Positions 7,968 to 15,628 are shown, counted from the stretch's first letter. The stretch is 21,018 bases of DNA from Reyranella sp. (GCA_016780605.1 JADHLS010000006.1:1-21018), one strand, 5' to 3'. The notes: generated by a model from the letters alone, not told the origin. Made by a program: numbers and translations.

Positions 7968-8738
7968 TTAGCCCGCCGAACTGAGCATGTTCCGCAGGCT
8001 GTGCGTGAGACGGGCCAGCCCATCGACTGCCGGGCGCGGCAGGCAGCGGACCAGCAATTTGCGCATCCGGGCCCAATAGGGAAGGGTGTCTGCCGGGGTC
8101 TGCCCTGCCGGGACGTGGGCCGCTCTTATGGCGGGGGGCAGGCTATCGGCGATAGAGCGGTGGGCGTAGACGAACACGTTGTGCCGATACCAGAGATAGA
8201 CCGCCCGGTTGCCGTGCAGCCGGGGGCGCAGGAAGTCGAACAGCTCGTAGCCGCGTGCCGCGAATTTGGCCTGCCAGTATCCGGGCGGCTGCTCGTTGAC
8301 GTGGTTCTCGCCGCCCTGGCCGGGGGTGGCGGCGGAGAACAGGATTAGCTTCCCATGCCGGGCCAGGCTGTCGACGAAACCTTCGGCCGCGCGCTCGGGG
8401 ATGTGCTCGGCCACCTCCAGGCTCTCGACGAGGTCGAACTGGCGGTCCAGTACCAGCGGCTGGGCGAGATCGCGCGCCAGGAAGCTTTCCTTGCGGATAT
8501 GCAGCCGCTCGGGATCGATATAGGGGCCGTCCACTCCCTGGATGTCCTGGGCACCGTGCTGCTGCCAGACCGACAACCACATGCCTCGGCCGCAGCCGAG
8601 ATCGAGCACGCTGCGGATCGGCAGCTGCTCAGCCAGCAGGCGAATGACATGGTCGGCCGAGATCGCGGCGGTGCGGTCGGCCGTGTCGAAGAAGCGGTTG
8701 TCGTAGGCGTACAGGGCTAGCGGCTCTTGGTGGCGCAC
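7968..8738 (-). CDS. Class I SAM-dependent methyltransferase
   Basis: The product is 256 residues if started at GTG 8738. The SAM site is VLDLGCGRGMW (44-54), followed by GVDGPYID (motif II), FDLVESLEVAEHIP (motif IV region) and GKLILFSAATPGQGGENHVN, then a C-terminal part with YLWYRHNVFVYAHR. These fit Methyltransf_23/TylF-like enzymes of polysaccharide clusters. The frame is open far upstream but that portion is the shadow of the neighbouring methyltransferase. The conserved part begins about 40 residues before motif I, so GTG 8738 is the best start, although no clear ribosome site precedes it. It overlaps the upstream gene by 22 bases, which suggests coupling. It is the last gene of the minus-strand operon and converges on the transaldolase with 6 bases between stops if the frameshift is repaired. 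Acceptor unknown. Confidence 0.85.
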   Translation of the reverse strand: MRHQEPLALYAYDNRFFDTADRTAAISADHVIRLLAEQLPIRSVLDLGCGRGMWLSVWQQHGAQDIQGVDGPYIDPERLHIRKESFLARDLAQPLVLDRQFDLVESLEVAEHIPERAAEGFVDSLARHGKLILFSAATPGQGGENHVNEQPPGYWQAKFAARGYELFDFLRPRLHGNRAVYLWYRHNVFVYAHRSIADSLPPAIRAAHVPAGQTPADTLPYWARMRKLLVRCLPRPAVDGLARLTHSLRNMLSSAG

Positions 8739-9271
8739 ACGTAGATGTGCGCATCGTGCGGCCGCATGAAGCGGTTCCGCTGATGGCCCTTGTCGAGCAG
8801 GACTTTGACCCCGAACTTCAGGTCGGCGAAGCCGCAGCCGCGCAACTCTTCCTCGAGTTTGCTCTGCCACCAGCCCGACTTGTGTTCGTCGCCCGGCCAG
8901 CGTTGCCAGCCGTAGAGCGTGGCGAAAACGTGGTCGATGGTGAACGGGATCTCGCGACCGGCGAAATGGTCGACGACATAGCGGCACCACACCGGCACAT
9001 CCGGCACGTCGAAGTAGAAGGCGCCGCCCGGCTCGAGCATGCGGTGGATGTTCTTGAAGGTGTCGGTCACCTGTCCGTAGGTCAGATGCTCGATAACGCC
9101 CAGCGCGAGCACCTCGTCGAGAGAGGCCTCCGGGAAGTTGATCTCCCACGGCATGCCCACGATGTCGACGCCTTCGAAGGCGTTGACGTCGTTGTGGATA
9201 TAGCCGGGCGTCGGGCGCTGGCCGCAGCCGATCTCCAGCTTTCGCAATTTGGTGTCCGTCAGGGGCGTCAC
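8717..9271 (-). CDS. Small class I SAM-dependent methyltransferase
   Basis: The product is 184 residues from GTG 9271, with a GAGGA ribosome site at 9283-9279 and a 7-base spacer. Motif I is KLEIGCGQRP (11-20), the acidic residue after strand 2 lies in HNDVNAFEGVDIVG (26-39), and the post-motif ALGVIEHL (56-63) and LEPGGAFYFDVPDVPVW (79-95) complete a Methyltransf_11-like core. It lacks a long C-terminal extension and so is shorter than many family members. The start overlaps the stop of a 29-codon ORF as GTGA, and its end overlaps the next methyltransferase. Proteins of this type often methylate sugars or lipid-linked glycan ends in O-antigen loci; the target here is not known. Confidence 0.87.
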   Translation of the reverse strand: MTPLTDTKLRKLEIGCGQRPTPGYIHNDVNAFEGVDIVGMPWEINFPEASLDEVLALGVIEHLTYGQVTDTFKNIHRMLEPGGAFYFDVPDVPVWCRYVVDHFAGREIPFTIDHVFATLYGWQRWPGDEHKSGWWQSKLEEELRGCGFADLKFGVKVLLDKGHQRNRFMRPHDAHIYVCATKSR

Positions 9272-9357
9272 GGTCGGGTCCTCAAACTTGCCGGCTCCAC
9301 AACAAGCGCATGCCCGTTGTTGTTGTAGATTACAAGCCTGTCGTGCTGCCCGATCAT
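9268..9357 (-). CDS. Tiny coupled ORF, 29 residues, unknown
   Basis: ATG 9357-9355 overlaps the flippase-like gene's TGA (9356-9354) as ATGA, and this ORF's TGA (9270-9268) overlaps the next GTG start as GTGA. The peptide begins MIGQHDRLVIYNNNGHALVV and ends in LRTRP. Both junctions match the coupling seen elsewhere in the operon and the ORF fills the whole gap between two genes, which argues for translation. It has no motif or membrane helix. A (CAA/AAC)-rich hairpin lies inside it, with arms ACAACAA and TTGTTGT on the plus strand near 9300-9327. It may serve only to carry ribosomes across the gap, or be the remnant of a larger gene. Confidence 0.35.
   Translation of the reverse strand: MIGQHDRLVIYNNNGHALVVEPASLRTRP
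9279..9283 (-). promoter_or_regulatory. Ribosome binding site for the 184-residue methyltransferase
   Basis: GAGGA on the minus strand lies 7 bases before GTG 9271. It supports the GTG start and independent initiation in addition to coupling from the tiny ORF. Confidence 0.55.
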
Positions 9358-10298
9358 GACGACACTGGCGGCCGTGCCGGCTGGCCGAGCCAGAGCGCCA
9401 GGCCGGGCAGGGAGGCGACTAGCAGAGCCAGGCCGAAGAGCACCGACACGATCAGGCCCTGTTCGGGCGCTACACCATAGAAGCCCAACAGAACAACGAA
9501 GGCGCCCTCCCGCACTCCCCAGCCTCCCAACGAGACGGGGATCAGGGCCACCAGCAACCCGGGCGCCACTGTGACCGCGCAATCGAGGAAGGAAAGCGGC
9601 GCGCCGATGCTGCGGCCGGCCACGAAGAAGCCGACAATCGCGACCAACTGCCCCAGAAGGCCCGTCCCCAGCAGTAAGGGCACCTGCGACGAGCGGCCGA
9701 CGGCGGATAGAGCAAGGCCCAGCGAGGCTATCGGCCGCAGAAACTTGACACTGTCAAGTCGTCGGGCGGCGAGTGCGATGATCGCGAGGCCCATCACTGC
9801 AAAAAGGCACCCGGCCAGCATGAGCCACAGGAGCCAGCGCACAGGCGCATCACCAATGCGTTGCATCAGCAGCGGAAAGGTCAGCCCGAAGCACAGCAGG
9901 ACGGCCAGCAGGCCGACCAGCCGCTCGATCAGGACACTGTTGATGGCCACGCCGAAAGGCACGCCGGCTTTGGTACAGAACCAGATGCGCCATGCGTCGC
10001 CGCCGATCGAGGACGGCAGGACCTGGTTGAAGAACGCGCCGATATAGAGGCCGCGCGCGATGACCCCGGTCGGCAGGGCATGCCCCAGGCAGGCCAGGAT
10101 CGCCCGCCAGCGCGGAACGCTGACAGCCGGCACGGCAAGAAGCACGAGCACAGCAAGGCCGGCCAGCCACGGATTGGTGGTTTTCAGGATGGCCGCCAGC
10201 TTGGTGAGATCCAGACTGCGGACCAGGAGAGCCAACAGCAGCACCGACAGCGCCACCTTGAGCAGCATCGGCCCCCACCGGCGCACGGCGCTGGTCAC
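9354..10298 (-). CDS. Flippase-like integral membrane protein (LPG_synthase_TM / UPF0104 family)
   Basis: The product is 314 residues from GTG 10298, which overlaps the nucleotidyltransferase stop as GTGA; ATG 10268 is an alternative. Upstream in-frame sequence is a shadow of that gene. About eight hydrophobic helices cover the length, beginning with MLLKVALSVLLLALLV (11-26). The family signature FFNQVLPSSIGGDAWR (89-104) and the late VSLGGWGVREGAFVVLL are both present. The family includes the membrane part of lysylphosphatidylglycerol synthase and AglD-like proteins of glycan loci, and is thought to move or handle lipid-linked substrates. No aminoacyl-transfer domain is fused, so lysyl transfer is unlikely. 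Placed beside a GtrB-like glycosyltransferase, a role in moving polyprenyl-phosphate-sugar across the inner membrane is plausible but inferred. Confidence 0.88.
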   Translation of the reverse strand: MTSAVRRWGPMLLKVALSVLLLALLVRSLDLTKLAAILKTTNPWLAGLAVLVLLAVPAVSVPRWRAILACLGHALPTGVIARGLYIGAFFNQVLPSSIGGDAWRIWFCTKAGVPFGVAINSVLIERLVGLLAVLLCFGLTFPLLMQRIGDAPVRWLLWLMLAGCLFAVMGLAIIALAARRLDSVKFLRPIASLGLALSAVGRSSQVPLLLGTGLLGQLVAIVGFFVAGRSIGAPLSFLDCAVTVAPGLLVALIPVSLGGWGVREGAFVVLLGFYGVAPEQGLIVSVLFGLALLVASLPGLALWLGQPARPPVSS

Positions 10299-11011
10299 AG
10301 CCCGGCCTGATCGACGTAGCGGCCGAAATCTTCGATGCCCGATAGCGATCCGACCTCGTAGAACCGTTGGCTCACCTCGAAGCCCGCCAGTTCTCCCTCG
10401 CCGCTCAGGCGATGGAGAACATCGGCGAGATCGACGACAGCACCCGCCGAGATTCTCTCCGCCACGAGCCGGCGACAGAGCACCAAGAGGCCGTAGTCGA
10501 TATGGGTCATGGTGGCCCGGGTCGCCTCGTCGCAATTCTTGTCGTAGAGGGCCACCAGTGGCGGCGCATAGACGACGTTGCTGCGATCCCAGCGGTTCTC
10601 GTTTCGCAGCACGGTCATCAGCGCGGGCTTTCGTGAGCGGCCATGCTGGGCGAGGACGGGCCGGTAGTCGATGGGCAAGAAGGAATCGCCATAGAGCACG
10701 AAGAACGCGTCGTCGAGTCGCGTCGTCTCAAGCGCCAGCCGCAGCGCGCCGGCCGTGCCCCTGAGGTCCTTGCCCTCGTCGACATAGGTGACCCGAAGGC
10801 CCCAGGCAGAGCCGTTGCCGACGTAGTCGACGATCTGCCGGCCCTTATGGCCGATGCAGTAGACCACTTCATCGATGCCCTGGCGCGCCAGCCAGGCGAG
10901 CTGATAGCTGGCGAACGGCTTGCCGCGGATCGGCACCAGCGCCTTGGGAATTTCGTGCGTGATGGGATAGAGCCTCGTTCCAAGGCCGCCGGCCAGGATC
11001 ACACTCTGCAT
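10295..11011 (-). CDS. hddC: Nucleotidyltransferase, probably heptose-1-phosphate guanylyltransferase (HddC-like)
   Basis: The product is 238 residues from ATG 11011. The nucleotide-binding loop is ILAGGLGTRLYPIT (5-18), followed by PKALVPIRGKPF (22-33), the signature of the sugar-1-phosphate nucleotidyltransferase family. LYGDSFLPIDY supplies the metal-binding Asp of the GxD motif. DEGKDLRGTAGALRLAL matches the sugar-phosphate side. Length is close to single-domain HddC/RmlA-like enzymes, without the hexapeptide repeats of GlmU. The assignment to heptose 1-phosphate rests on the neighbouring HddA kinase and GmhA-like isomerase rather than on a specific residue; a glucose or mannose phosphate cannot be excluded. 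It makes the nucleotide-activated sugar in the cytoplasm. Its TGA overlaps the flippase-like gene as GTGA. Confidence 0.85.
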   Translation of the reverse strand: MQSVILAGGLGTRLYPITHEIPKALVPIRGKPFASYQLAWLARQGIDEVVYCIGHKGRQIVDYVGNGSAWGLRVTYVDEGKDLRGTAGALRLALETTRLDDAFFVLYGDSFLPIDYRPVLAQHGRSRKPALMTVLRNENRWDRSNVVYAPPLVALYDKNCDEATRATMTHIDYGLLVLCRRLVAERISAGAVVDLADVLHRLSGEGELAGFEVSQRFYEVGSLSGIEDFGRYVDQAGL

Positions 11012-11027
11012 CGCCGCGCTGCCTGCG

Positions 11028-12008
11028 CTAGTCCCGCATCATGGTGGTCGAACCGTCGTGATCGAAGCGGAAGGGCACTTCCATCAGTCCTTCCTTGGTC
11101 ATGGCGGCCCGCAGGCGTGTGCGATCCGTCGCGTAGAACAGCAGGAAGCCGCCGCCGCCGGCTCCGACCATCTTGCCGCCGACGGCGCCGGCATCGCGGC
11201 CGACCTCGTACCAGCGGTTGATATCGCCGTTCGACATGTTGGACGAGCGTTTGCGCTTCATCTCCCAGTGTTGATGCATCAGCTCGCCGAAGCGGTGGGT
11301 GTCGCCTTGCTCGAGCGCCTGCTTGATGTCGATGCCGAGCGATTTCACGTAGTGCAGGTTCTCGATCATCGCCGCATCGCCGTCGGATGTCCGCTTGTCC
11401 TGGTCGATCAGGATGTCGGTGGCGGCGCGCGAGTAGCCGGTGAAGAACAGCAGGAGATTCTCCTCCAGATCGGTGAGCGTCTGGTTGGAGATCGAGAGTG
11501 GCCGGACCTTCACGCTGTCGTCGGGCAGGAACTCGAAATGGGTCATGCCGCCGTAGGAGGCGATGTACTGGTCCTGCTTGCCGATCGGATGGCGCAGCAC
11601 GTCGATCTCGATGTGGCACGCCTCCTGCGCAACCTGTTCGGCGGTGACGTGCATGCGCTTGGAGGCATAAAGCGCGCGCAGCAGCCCGACCGAGAAGGTG
11701 CCCGAGGAGCCGAGCCCGGTTCCTGCCGGGATGTCGGCAAGGCTGATGATCTCTACCGCCGGCGGCACCGCGTGGCGGCGCAGCGATTCCCGCACGATCG
11801 GGTGCTGCACTTCATCGATCGTGTCGACATGCTCGAACTTCGAGTACTTGACCTGGTAGCCGGGACTGAAAGTGTGGTTGATGCCGACGTAGATGTACTT
11901 GTTGATCGCGGCCGAGATCAGCTCGCCGCCGAATTTGCGATAGTAGGATGGCAGGTCGGTACCGCCGCCAGCGATCGAGATGCGCAGCGGCGTGCGCGTG
12001 ATGATCAC
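11028..12008 (-). CDS. hddA: D-glycero-alpha-D-manno-heptose 7-phosphate kinase (HddA-like, GHMP family)
   Basis: The product is 326 residues from GTG 12008, which overlaps the glycosyltransferase stop as GTGA. The N-terminus IITRTPLRISIAGGGTDLP (2-20) is the hallmark of the HddA group of GHMP kinases. The ATP loop PAGTGLGSSGTF (94-105) is intact, and the third GHMP motif is VGAGGGGFLLFY near the C-terminus. HPIGKQDQYIASYGG carries the sugar-site residues expected for this group. The enzyme phosphorylates the 1-position of heptose 7-phosphate and defines the GDP-D-alpha-heptose route, as opposed to HldE of the ADP-heptose route. The next gene, the nucleotidyltransferase, begins 16 bases after the stop, so the order kinase-transferase follows the biochemical order. 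Confidence 0.93.
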   Translation of the reverse strand: MIITRTPLRISIAGGGTDLPSYYRKFGGELISAAINKYIYVGINHTFSPGYQVKYSKFEHVDTIDEVQHPIVRESLRRHAVPPAVEIISLADIPAGTGLGSSGTFSVGLLRALYASKRMHVTAEQVAQEACHIEIDVLRHPIGKQDQYIASYGGMTHFEFLPDDSVKVRPLSISNQTLTDLEENLLLFFTGYSRAATDILIDQDKRTSDGDAAMIENLHYVKSLGIDIKQALEQGDTHRFGELMHQHWEMKRKRSSNMSNGDINRWYEVGRDAGAVGGKMVGAGGGGFLLFYATDRTRLRAAMTKEGLMEVPFRFDHDGSTTMMRD

Positions 12009-13054
12009 GAGGGGCGTCCCGCCTGGATGCCGTTCTCGGCGGAGCCCGCGCCCGGCCGCCGCTCGGGTGGGTTAAAGAATCGGTCCACGATGTAGGCTGG
12101 CCGCCCTTTGACCTCGTCATAGACGCGGCCGATATACTCCCCGAGGATGCCGATCGCCACTAGCTGTACGCCGCCGAGCAGCGCGATCAGCAGGGTGATG
12201 GTGGGAAAGCCGAGCGGATAGTGCTCGCCGAACACCAGCGCCTGTACGGCGACGTAGACGCCGACCAGCAGGGCGGTGGCGGCAATGGCGATGCCCGCGA
12301 ACAGCGTGCCGGTCAGCAGCGCCGTGGAAAAGCCAATGATGCCGTTCAGCCCAATGCGGATCGAGCCGAGGTATCTCGGATAGTTGCTGTCGCCGGCGGC
12401 GCGCTCCTGTCGATCGAATTCGACGAACGTCTGGTTGAAGCCGACGAAGGCCACCAGGCCGCGCAAGAAGCCGTGGCCCTCCTTGAGCCGGCACAGCTCG
12501 TCGATCACCCGCCGATTCATGATCCGGAACTCGCCCGTGTCCTTGGGGATCTCGACGTCGGAGAGGGCATTGATGACCCGATAGCCGACGAACGACATCA
12601 GGCGCCGGATCAGCGGCTCGGTCTTGTTGCGCTTGCGACGCTTGGCCATGACGACATCGAAGCCTTCGCCGAGCTTGCGATAGAGGTCGGCGATGAGCTC
12701 GGGCGGATCCTGCAGGTCTACGTCGACCACAACGCAGCTCTTGCCGATGCAGTGGTGCAGTCCCGCCATGACGGCTGCTGGCTGTCCGAAGCGGCGGCTG
12801 AAGCAGAGCAGGCGAATCCGCGAATTGCGCAGGATCTCCTCGAGGATGACCTCCTTCGTGCGATCCGGGGAAGGGTCATAGCAGAACAGGATCTCGTAGC
12901 TGCCGATGGCTTCGAGCACCGGCTCGACGCGCTCGAGGAACAGCCGGATGTTCTTCTCTTCCCGGAAAACCGGAACGATGACGGAAATGTCCGGTTGGTC
13001 GGCGCGCCGCAACAAGGGTCGCGAGACGATGCGCTGTTCGAGCTGCTCTACCAT
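12005..13054 (-). CDS. GtrB/DPM-like family 2 glycosyltransferase, membrane-anchored
   Basis: The product is 349 residues from ATG 13054. The GT2 start is ISVIVPVFREEKNI (23-36), the acceptor-loop region FSRRFGQPAAVMAG (85-98) and the metal site VVDVDLQDPPEL (109-120) with D111 and D113. QERAAGDSNYPRYLG (216-230) is the R-x-A-G-x-S-x-Y element of the dolichyl-phosphate-mannose synthase-like group. Two helices follow, about 246-272 and 283-305, the second running into GILGEYIGRVYDEVKGRP, which marks the GtrB/ArnC/bactoprenol glucosyltransferase type. Such enzymes load a nucleotide-activated sugar onto polyprenyl phosphate on the cytoplasmic face. It overlaps the isomerase gene by 7 bases. The donor may be the GDP-heptose made by its neighbours; this is inference. 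Confidence 0.92.
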   Translation of the reverse strand: MVEQLEQRIVSRPLLRRADQPDISVIVPVFREEKNIRLFLERVEPVLEAIGSYEILFCYDPSPDRTKEVILEEILRNSRIRLLCFSRRFGQPAAVMAGLHHCIGKSCVVVDVDLQDPPELIADLYRKLGEGFDVVMAKRRKRNKTEPLIRRLMSFVGYRVINALSDVEIPKDTGEFRIMNRRVIDELCRLKEGHGFLRGLVAFVGFNQTFVEFDRQERAAGDSNYPRYLGSIRIGLNGIIGFSTALLTGTLFAGIAIAATALLVGVYVAVQALVFGEHYPLGFPTITLLIALLGGVQLVAIGILGEYIGRVYDEVKGRPAYIVDRFFNPPERRPGAGSAENGIQAGRPS

Positions 13055-13632
13055 TTGGTTCGGTTGACCATCAGTTTCGGATGCGACACCAGACAGTGCC
13101 AGACCACCGCCTGGAAAGCTTCGCTGTGCGGTGTCACCAAACCGGGATCGACCACCGGAATCTTGACGACGGCATGGGCGACTTTTGCGGTGTAGCCGCC
13201 GTCGCGTCCGACGATGCCGAAGATGGCAAGCCCGCGCTTGCCCGCTTCATCGAGGGCCTCGATCAGGTTCGGGCTGACATTGCGCTCGCGGTCGCCGCCG
13301 CCGACGGACAGGACGAGCAGCGCGTCCTTGTCGTTGGCGCGGCTGGTCTTGAGCCATGCGGCGAAGACGCCCGCCCAGCCCTCGTCGTTGGTGCGAGCCG
13401 TCAACTCCGAGACGTTGTCGGTTGGGGCGTAGGCCTCGACATCGCAAAGCTTGCGAAAATCGTTGACCGCATGGGAGGCGTTGGCGGCGCTGCCGCCAAC
13501 CCCCAGCACGAACAGCCGTCCCTCGCGGGCCCGTACGGTTGCGAGGCCGTCAGCGAGGCGCTCGATGGCGGCAAGGTCCAGCTTGGCGGCGATCTCCGCG
13601 ACCTGGCCGAAATATTTCTTTGTGAAGCCCAT
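13048..13632 (-). CDS. gmhA: SIS-domain phosphoheptose isomerase (GmhA-like)
   Basis: The product is 194 residues, matching GmhA length (about 190-200). The phosphate-sugar loop is LGVGGSAANASHAVND (43-58) and the C-terminal catalytic element is TPHSEAFQAVVWHCLV (167-182). In GmhA, zinc and catalysis use His and Glu near the first loop and Gln and His near the second. Here H54/D58 and E171/H179 fall at the same spacing, with Glu changed to Asp and Gln to Glu. It would isomerise sedoheptulose 7-phosphate to D-glycero-D-manno-heptose 7-phosphate, the first committed step. It is the first gene of the minus operon, with a purine-rich GGTAGAGG just before ATG 13632. A different keto-sugar phosphate isomerase is the main alternative because of the changed residues. 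Confidence 0.85.
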   Translation of the reverse strand: MGFTKKYFGQVAEIAAKLDLAAIERLADGLATVRAREGRLFVLGVGGSAANASHAVNDFRKLCDVEAYAPTDNVSELTARTNDEGWAGVFAAWLKTSRANDKDALLVLSVGGGDRERNVSPNLIEALDEAGKRGLAIFGIVGRDGGYTAKVAHAVVKIPVVDPGLVTPHSEAFQAVVWHCLVSHPKLMVNRTKW

Positions 13633-13966
13633 AACCTCTACCTACGCGTGCCTGAGCTCAGCGGGAAGGGCCGTAAGGTGACACTGAAGTATGAATTGTC
13701 GCGCCCGATCGAATGACGTTTGGACTTCTTCTCGATTGCTGCCCTAGTGTAACATGGTAAGCGACGTCAAGGGGGATAAGCCTTTGCACAACCATGGCTT
13801 GAAGACGGTCGGAACGATCGGGCAGAGCCATGACCAGGACAGCTGGCGGCGGATGGCACGACGTGCCTGAAGCGGCGCTGCCCGTCTGGCTGGGCGTTAC
13901 GATAGGGATGGCTCACGAGATTCTGTCGTCGGACGATTCAGTCTGTCGGGGCGGGGGCGTTCGTTG
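13633..13966. other. Divergent intergenic region between the two outward operons
   Basis: About 330 bases separate the isomerase gene (minus) from the first paralogue (plus), the only divergent gap in the window and therefore the likely promoter site for both. It is less GC-rich in its left half. On the minus strand TTGACG (13770-13765) resembles a -35 box; a possible -10 TACACT (13751-13746) is too close (13 bases), and no better partner at 17 bases is seen. A perfect dyad, GGCACG-A-CGTGCC, lies at 13855-13867, and TCGTC-G-GACGA near 13925-13935. A 45-codon ORF (13830-13967) fills the right side. No terminator is seen. Confidence 0.5.
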
Positions 13967-13967
13967 A
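13830..13967 (+). CDS. Possible leader ORF, 45 residues
   Basis: ATG 13830 opens a short ORF whose TGA (13965-13967) shares one base with ATG 13967 of the first polytopic paralogue, so it could be translationally coupled. The peptide begins MTRTAGGGWHDVPEAALPVW and has one mildly hydrophobic segment. The ribosome site is weak and no homologue is recognised. It could equally be an accidental frame inside a leader. Confidence 0.2.
   Translation: MTRTAGGGWHDVPEAALPVWLGVTIGMAHEILSSDDSVCRGGGVR
13855..13867. promoter_or_regulatory. Perfect dyad, possible operator
   Basis: GGCACG-A-CGTGCC, 6-base arms with a one-base centre, about 100 bases before the first paralogue and about 220 bases before the isomerase start. 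It has the size of a half-turn operator, but short GC-rich palindromes occur by chance in such DNA. Confidence 0.2.
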
Positions 13968-15628
13968 TGGTCGCCTCGCTGGAAGAGGGGCTGAAGGAAA
14001 AGTCGCTCGGCCGTGGGGTCGTGATGGCGGCGCTTTCGCCGTTGGTGACGGCGATCCTGGCGGCGCTCATCATCTTTGCCCTCTTCACGACCGGCATGCG
14101 GCGCGGCATGGACGGCGCGATCGCTATTGGGGAATCCGAGCAGACGGCTTGGGCAGTGGCCATTTCCGAGATGGTGTATGGCCTGGATAGCTACGTAGCG
14201 CACACTGCGGTCGTCGACGCGATCATTAGGGGTGTGCGCAATGGCACCGGCGGGCCCGCCGATCCGAAATTCCGCGAGAACCTCAACAACCCCGACCTGC
14301 TGAACGCGGCGCTCTCGGCGGCACTTGCGCTCGGTCCACAGCCTGAGGGATTCGTCGCGCAGCGGACCCTGACGACGATGCTGTACGACGACATTGGTAT
14401 CGTCGATTACGACAAGATCGCCTTCAGTCTCTTCGGCTTTCGCGTCCAGTCTCTCTACTACCTGTTCTTCGTCATCGTCTCGCTAAGCACAGCGGCCTTC
14501 CTGCTGCAGTTCTGGGGAAAGCCTGTCGCGCAGGTTCTTCTGCTTTCCAATCTGGCGGCATTCTGGCTGGAGCTTAATGCAGATATCTTTATGCCCGACA
14601 TGCCGTCCTTCTGGGGTATGCGCCACGGCTCGACCTTGGCCATCCTGCCGATGTGGCATCTGGCCCTGCTCCTGGTGTGGCGTACGCGCCTTTCCCTGTC
14701 GGCGGTGGTTCTGGCCTCTGTTCAGGTAGCCATTCTCGTCTTTGCGACGCGAATTCGCGGGTCGGCGGCCTGGACGGTCATCTTCCTCGCCTGCCTCTCG
14801 GCCTTCCTTGCTTATCGGTTCTGGCGCTCGCTCGAAGCAGATCAAACGTCGCTTTTCAAGGTGGCGCGGGCGGCCCTGAGATGGCCCTTCGTCCTGTTGC
14901 TGATCGGTTTGGCCACGAGCAAGATCTATACGAGCGGCAAGCTTCATCCGTCATATTTCACCGACGACATCATGCCCTATCACGGGGCGTGGCATTCCGC
15001 TTACCTCGGCATGATCATATCGCCCACGTTCTGGGCGACGACGGGCAAGGATAGCGGCGCGTGGGGCGACGCCATCGCTTACGAGGTCGCGCTCAGGTAC
15101 TTGCGAGAGAAGGGCTTCATCGCCAAGGAGGGGGACTACATTTCTCCCTGGACCCAGACCTACAAGATGCGCCTGCACGACCGGACGATGCGCGCGATCT
15201 ATCTCGATTTGGTTCGGGAGTACCCATTCACCACGCTAGGCCTCTACCTTTATCATAAGCCGCTCTGGGTTCAGGCGTTCATCGCGCCCAAACTGCGGCT
15301 CACTTCCGAAGAGGCTTGGCTGGTCATATTCCTTGGCGCCGTCGTTATGGCCATCGTGACCGCGGTCGCGCGAAGACCGACGGCGGCCGAAATGCGCAGT
15401 GCCTTTTGGCTGGGTTTGGCGGCCGCCGTTTTTTCGAGCCTGCCCAACATATGGGCCTACACAGGCAATCAGACGGCCACCGACGTCTTGCTCTCTACCA
15501 TGATTTTCGTCGTCCTGCTGACCTGGATGGTTTGCTCACAGGTCCTGATCTTGCTGCGCGACCGCAAGTCCGCGAGGGGTCCCAACACCCTCTATGGTCC
15601 GTTCGCTTCCAGGCGAGGCGCTCAGTGA
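13967..15628 (+). CDS. Polytopic membrane protein, paralogue 1 of a three-gene tandem array
   Basis: The product is 553 residues, family not recognised. ATG 13967 is chosen over TTG 13964 just before it because paralogues 2 and 3 then begin at the same distance from the first helix. Helix 1 is at about 19-42. A hydrophilic loop of about 115 residues follows, with SEQTAWAVAISEMVYGLDSY (57-76) and YDDIGIVDYDKIAF (140-153). Helices come at about 160-182, 186-205, 221-238, 244-262, 266-285 and 305-320. A second soluble segment carries DDIMPYHGAWHSAYLG (333-348) and SPWTQTYKMRLHDR (393-406), and three helices end the protein. The acidic DDxGIVDY in the first large loop recalls the position of catalytic acids in GT-C glycosyltransferases; that reading is inference. 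Its stop overlaps paralogue 2 as GTGA. Confidence 0.85.
   Translation: MVASLEEGLKEKSLGRGVVMAALSPLVTAILAALIIFALFTTGMRRGMDGAIAIGESEQTAWAVAISEMVYGLDSYVAHTAVVDAIIRGVRNGTGGPADPKFRENLNNPDLLNAALSAALALGPQPEGFVAQRTLTTMLYDDIGIVDYDKIAFSLFGFRVQSLYYLFFVIVSLSTAAFLLQFWGKPVAQVLLLSNLAAFWLELNADIFMPDMPSFWGMRHGSTLAILPMWHLALLLVWRTRLSLSAVVLASVQVAILVFATRIRGSAAWTVIFLACLSAFLAYRFWRSLEADQTSLFKVARAALRWPFVLLLIGLATSKIYTSGKLHPSYFTDDIMPYHGAWHSAYLGMIISPTFWATTGKDSGAWGDAIAYEVALRYLREKGFIAKEGDYISPWTQTYKMRLHDRTMRAIYLDLVREYPFTTLGLYLYHKPLWVQAFIAPKLRLTSEEAWLVIFLGAVVMAIVTAVARRPTAAEMRSAFWLGLAAAVFSSLPNIWAYTGNQTATDVLLSTMIFVVLLTWMVCSQVLILLRDRKSARGPNTLYGPFASRRGAQ

Noticed and set aside
8739..9149. N-terminal extension of the 256-residue methyltransferase (393-residue frame)
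   Set aside because: The extension overlaps the 184-residue methyltransferase in another frame and has no conserved residues; GTG 8738 is a better start.
9300..9327. Transcription terminator (ACAACAA / TTGTTGT hairpin)
   Set aside because: The stem is AT-rich and no T-run follows on either strand; it sits inside a coupled operon.
9354..10298. Lysylphosphatidylglycerol synthase (MprF)
   Set aside because: Only the membrane part is present, with no C-terminal aminoacyl-transfer domain, and the setting is a glycan operon.
10299..10535. N-terminal extension of the flippase-like protein
   Set aside because: It is an arginine-rich shadow of the nucleotidyltransferase; the GTGA overlap at 10298 fits the operon's style.
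11058..12095. 345-residue open frame on the plus strand
   Set aside because: Antisense to the HddA kinase, whose motifs are intact; no recognisable domain.
12221..13195. 324-residue open frame on the plus strand
   Set aside because: Antisense to the GtrB-like glycosyltransferase; composition is of shadow type.
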